Assembly (NCBI RefSeq): GCF_001976065.1
Contig: NZ_MNAH01000007.1
Location: 274,556 to 338,555, forward strand
DNA from: Pseudomonas putida
GTDB lineage: Bacteria; Pseudomonadota; Gammaproteobacteria; Pseudomonadales; Pseudomonadaceae
DNA length: 64,000 bases
Reading direction: 5' to 3'
The position numbers were made by a program, and so were the translations under genes. Shown piece by piece: positions 61,819 through 64,000 of the stretch (position 1 is the first letter of the stretch; every line of letters starts with the position of its first letter). The notes beneath the pieces are model-generated. The model was not told the DNA's origin. It saw only the letters and a list, made by a program, of their open reading frames with translations, and searched no databases.

Positions 61819-61823
61819 TGCGT
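61800..61823 (+). promoter_or_regulatory. PvdS promoter of pvdH (perfect box)
   Basis: CTAAATCCC starting at 61799, with TAAAT at 61800-61804, exactly 16 nt, then CGT at 61821-61823. It matches the iron-starvation consensus fully and lies 37 bp before the pvdH start, inside the 3' end of the acetyltransferase gene. Confidence 0.88.
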
Positions 61824-61859
61824 TTCCAGAACAGGAAAACCTTATTGAGGGGTCGAGAG

Positions 61860-63272
61860 ATGTCAGTCGCTACCAGGCTTATGGAAGACCAGTCGGCCCG
61901 GATAACTCCGGTGCCGGCCGAGACGCTTTATCAGTTCAACGAATCGCCGTTGCTGGCGCGTCAAAGCCAGCAGGAGTCCAACGCCCGCAGTTACCCGCGA
62001 CGCATTCCCCTGGCACTCAAGCGCGCCAAGGGCCTGTATGTCGAAGACGTCGAAGGCCGCACGTTCATCGATTGCCTGGCCGGTGCCGGGACGCTGGCCC
62101 TGGGTCATAACCACCCGGTGGTGATCGAAGCGATCCAGCGCGTGCTGGCGGATGAACTGCCGCTGCACACCCTGGACCTGACCACGCCGGTCAAGGATCA
62201 GTTCGTCCAGGACCTGTTCGGCTTGTTACCGCCGGCCCTGGCCGCTCAAGCGAAGATCCAGTTCTGCGGTCCCACCGGCACCGACGCGGTGGAAGCCGCG
62301 CTTAAGCTGGTGCGTACCGCCACCGGCCGCAGCACCATCGTGTCGTTCCAGGGCGGCTACCACGGCATGAGCCAGGGCGCGCTGAGCCTGATGGGCAGCC
62401 TCGGGCCGAAGAAGCCCTTGGGTGCCTTGCTCAGCAGCGGCGTGCAATTCATGCCGTACCCATACGATTACCGTTGCCCGTTTGGCCTGGGCGGCGCCCA
62501 AGGGGTGAAAGCCAATCTCAACTACCTGGAAAACCTGCTGAACGATCCCGAGGCCGGCGTGCAACAGCCTGCGGCGGTGATCGTCGAGGTGGTGCAGGGC
62601 GAGGGCGGGGTCATTCCGGCCGATCTCGACTGGTTGCGCGGCTTGCGTCGGATTACCGAAAAAGCCGGCGTGGCGTTGATCGTCGACGAGATCCAGAGCG
62701 GCTTCGCGCGCACCGGCAAGATGTTTGCGTTCGAGCACGCCGGGATCATTCCGGACGTGGTGGTGATGTCCAAGGCCATCGGCGGCAGCTTGCCATTGGC
62801 CGTGGTGGTCTATCGCGACTGGCTCGACACCTGGTTGCCGGGCGCCCATGCCGGGACCTTCCGCGGCAATCAAATGGCGATGGCCGCCGGATCCGCCGTG
62901 ATGCGTTACCTGGTCGAACACAAGGTTTGCGAACACGCTGCCGCCATGGGGGAGCGCCTGAGCGAACACCTGCGCATCCTGCAGCGCGACTTCCCGCAGT
63001 TGGGCGATATTCGGGGTCGAGGCCTGATGCTCGGTGTGGAACTGGTTGATCCGGCCGGCGCGCCGGATGCGCTGGGTCATCCTCCGTCATTTGCGCGACT
63101 GGCGCCGCTGGTGCAGCGCGAATGCCTCAAGCGCGGCTTGATCCTTGAGCTGGGTGGCCGGCATGGCGCCGTGGTGCGCTTCCTGCCCCCGCTGGTGATC
63201 ACCGCTGCACAAATCGATCGAGTGGCCGAGATTTTCGGCCGGGCCATGGCCGCCGCCACAGCCAGTCTCTAA
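61860..63272 (+). CDS. pvdH: L-2,4-diaminobutyrate:2-oxoglutarate aminotransferase PvdH
   Basis: A 470-residue class III PLP aminotransferase that makes L-2,4-diaminobutyrate from aspartate semialdehyde, the amino acid activated by the last PvdL module. Motifs are FCGPTGTDAVEAALKL, YHGMSQGALS, VDEIQSGFARTGKMFAFEH and the PLP lysine Lys305 in VVMSKAIGGSLPL. The ATG at 61860 follows GAGGGGTCGAGAG. It is under a perfect PvdS box and is followed by mbtH. Confidence 0.95.
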   Translation: MSVATRLMEDQSARITPVPAETLYQFNESPLLARQSQQESNARSYPRRIPLALKRAKGLYVEDVEGRTFIDCLAGAGTLALGHNHPVVIEAIQRVLADELPLHTLDLTTPVKDQFVQDLFGLLPPALAAQAKIQFCGPTGTDAVEAALKLVRTATGRSTIVSFQGGYHGMSQGALSLMGSLGPKKPLGALLSSGVQFMPYPYDYRCPFGLGGAQGVKANLNYLENLLNDPEAGVQQPAAVIVEVVQGEGGVIPADLDWLRGLRRITEKAGVALIVDEIQSGFARTGKMFAFEHAGIIPDVVVMSKAIGGSLPLAVVVYRDWLDTWLPGAHAGTFRGNQMAMAAGSAVMRYLVEHKVCEHAAAMGERLSEHLRILQRDFPQLGDIRGRGLMLGVELVDPAGAPDALGHPPSFARLAPLVQRECLKRGLILELGGRHGAVVRFLPPLVITAAQIDRVAEIFGRAMAAATASL

Positions 63273-63293
63273 ATTTCTCGGCCCTTGGAACGT
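63270..63293 (+). promoter_or_regulatory. PvdS promoter of the mbtH-like gene
   Basis: TAAAT at 63270-63274 (containing the pvdH stop codon), exactly 16 nt, then CGT at 63291-63293. A second perfect iron-starvation box, 60 bp before the MbtH start, so this helper gene has its own PvdS promoter even though it could be reached from pvdH. Confidence 0.85.
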
Positions 63294-63353
63294 TCCTTCT
63301 ACATAGCGGCTGCACATAGCGTACAGCCCACCCTACAGCGATGGAGAGACAGC

Positions 63354-63581
63354 ATGACGTCAGTATTCGACCGTGAGGACATCCTCTTTCAGGTCGTGGT
63401 CAACCATGAAGAGCAATACTCGATCTGGCCCGACTACAAAGCCATACCCGAGGGGTGGCGTACCGTGGGCAAGAGCGGGCTGAAAAAGGAATGCCTGGCC
63501 TACATCGAAGAAACCTGGACCGATATGCGTCCGCTGAGCCTGCGCCAGAAGATGGATGAACAGGTGGCTGTGCCGCACTGA
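63354..63581 (+). CDS. MbtH-family NRPS helper protein
   Basis: A 75-residue protein with the MbtH signature: VVNHEEQYSIWPDYKAIPEG, W residues in GWRTVG and EETWTDMRPLSLR. MbtH proteins bind adenylation domains and are needed for activity of many pyoverdine synthetase modules. GGAGAGACAGC precedes the ATG at 63354. It lies directly after pvdH with its own PvdS box and ends before a strong terminator. Confidence 0.95.
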   Translation: MTSVFDREDILFQVVVNHEEQYSIWPDYKAIPEGWRTVGKSGLKKECLAYIEETWTDMRPLSLRQKMDEQVAVPH

Positions 63582-63593
63582 GTCAGTACCTGC

Positions 63594-63633
63594 AAAAAGC
63601 CCGCTGAGCCGGTCAGGTCAGCGGGCTTTTTTT
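63594..63633 (+). terminator. Intrinsic terminator after mbtH
   Basis: AAAAAGCCCGCTGA pairs with TCAGCGGGCTTTTT, with a short loop, and a seven-T run follows. It ends the pvdH-mbtH unit. Confidence 0.92.
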
Positions 63634-63657
63634 GCGTCTGAGGGGGCGACATGCCCT

Positions 63658-64000
63658 TGTAGGAGCCCGGCTTGCCGGCGACGGCACCCTCGAGGGCCTC
63701 TTCGCTGGCAAGCCAGCTCCTACAATGGGTTGTGCAGCGCGTGATCGGTGGCCGCCGCGGACCTGTAGGCGCCCGGCTTGCCGGCGACGGCGCCCTTAGG
63801 GTCTCTTCGCTGGCAAGCCAGCGCCTACAATGGGTTGTGCAGCGCGTGAATCGGTGGCCGCCGCGGACCTGTAGGAGCCCGGCTTGCCGGCGACGGCGGC
63901 CTCGAGGGCCTCTTCGCTGGCAAGCCAGCGCCTACAATGGGTTGTGCAGCGCGTGAATCGGTGGCCGCCGCGGACCTGTAGGAGCCCGGCTTGCCGGCGA
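63658..64000. repeat. Tandem array of 106-107 bp REP-based units
   Basis: Three full units (63658-63763, 63764-63869, 63870-63976) and the start of a fourth (63977 to the window edge). Each opens TGTAGGAGCCCGGCTTGCCG (or GTAGGCGCC), has an inverted REP arm CTGGCAAGCCAGC..CCTAC, then the constant tail ATGGGTTGTGCAGCGCGTG and GGCCGCCGCGGACC. Units differ mainly in the loop between the arms. No gene is present in this 419-bp stretch after mbtH. Confidence 0.93.

Noticed and set aside
63658..64000. Regular repeats considered as a CRISPR array
   Set aside because: The constant parts are REP palindromes of the family scattered through the window, units are 106-107 bp, the variable parts are small loops rather than unique spacers, and no cas genes are present.

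Overview
The window looks like a chromosomal segment of a Pseudomonas of the P. fluorescens group. The supporting evidence is a high-GC gene set with typical Pseudomonas neighbourhoods (cmpX-sigX-oprF; pyrD-rmf-rlmKL; dacB-yggL; guaD/xdh-smc-zipA-ligA), a pyoverdine synthetase with its sigma factor PvdS, and many REP/BIME palindromes of two families (a GCGAGC..GCTCCCACA type and a TGTAGGAGC..GGCTTGCC type). I found no tRNA, rRNA, insertion sequence, prophage or CRISPR array.

Layout. 1-2.3 kb: end of the mechanosensitive channel gene cmpX, the ECF sigma gene sigX and the major porin gene oprF. 2.3-8.2 kb (minus strand): nitrate-assimilation control and transport (nasS-nasT; nitrate transporter, PP2C-kinase fusion, cobA). 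The nitrate and nitrite reductase genes that in P. aeruginosa lie between the kinase gene and cobA are not here. 8.3-17.3 kb: pyrD, rmf, rlmKL, a CHASE-PAS-GGDEF diguanylate cyclase, dacB and yggL. 17.3-26.9 kb: purine catabolism (BenE-type transporter, two GntR regulators, guanine deaminase, xdhABC). 26.9-34 kb: smc, zipA, ligA. 34-40.7 kb: a zinc-ribbon metallopeptidase, two PepSY proteins with a Bqs/Car-like two-component system, dusA, a ParE-type toxin-antitoxin pair, a tiny membrane protein and a small lipoprotein. 40.7-63.6 kb: pyoverdine chromophore locus (pvdS, pvdL, pvdH, mbtH) interrupted by an alpha/beta hydrolase gene, a dsbG/tlpA/dsbD set and its DsbRS-like two-component system, and an acetyltransferase gene. 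63.6-64 kb: tandem REP units running off the window.

The most interesting signal is regulatory. The nasA-like transporter transcript and the separate nasS-nasT transcript both show the same layout: a sigma-54 type -24/-12 element, then within about 20 nt two small hairpins with hexaloops carrying A at position 1 and G at position 4 (the ANTAR-protein target), then an intrinsic terminator whose 5' arm overlaps the second hairpin, then the start codon. NasT is an ANTAR protein. The first case fits the known NasS/NasT antitermination scheme. The second implies that NasT also controls its own operon by antitermination, which I do not recall as described.

In the pyoverdine region, hand-scored PvdS (iron-starvation) boxes, TAAAT-N16-CGT, sit exactly before pvdH and mbtH, and a one-mismatch version sits before pvdL. 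A Fur-box-like palindrome lies before pvdS. This gives a simple circuit: iron controls Fur, Fur controls PvdS, and PvdS controls the synthetase, the diaminobutyrate supply and the MbtH helper. Other candidate regulatory signals include paired operator-like repeats before xdhA, 11-bp direct repeats before the dsbR-like and PepSY/Bqs-like operons, and three consecutive hairpins upstream of rmf.
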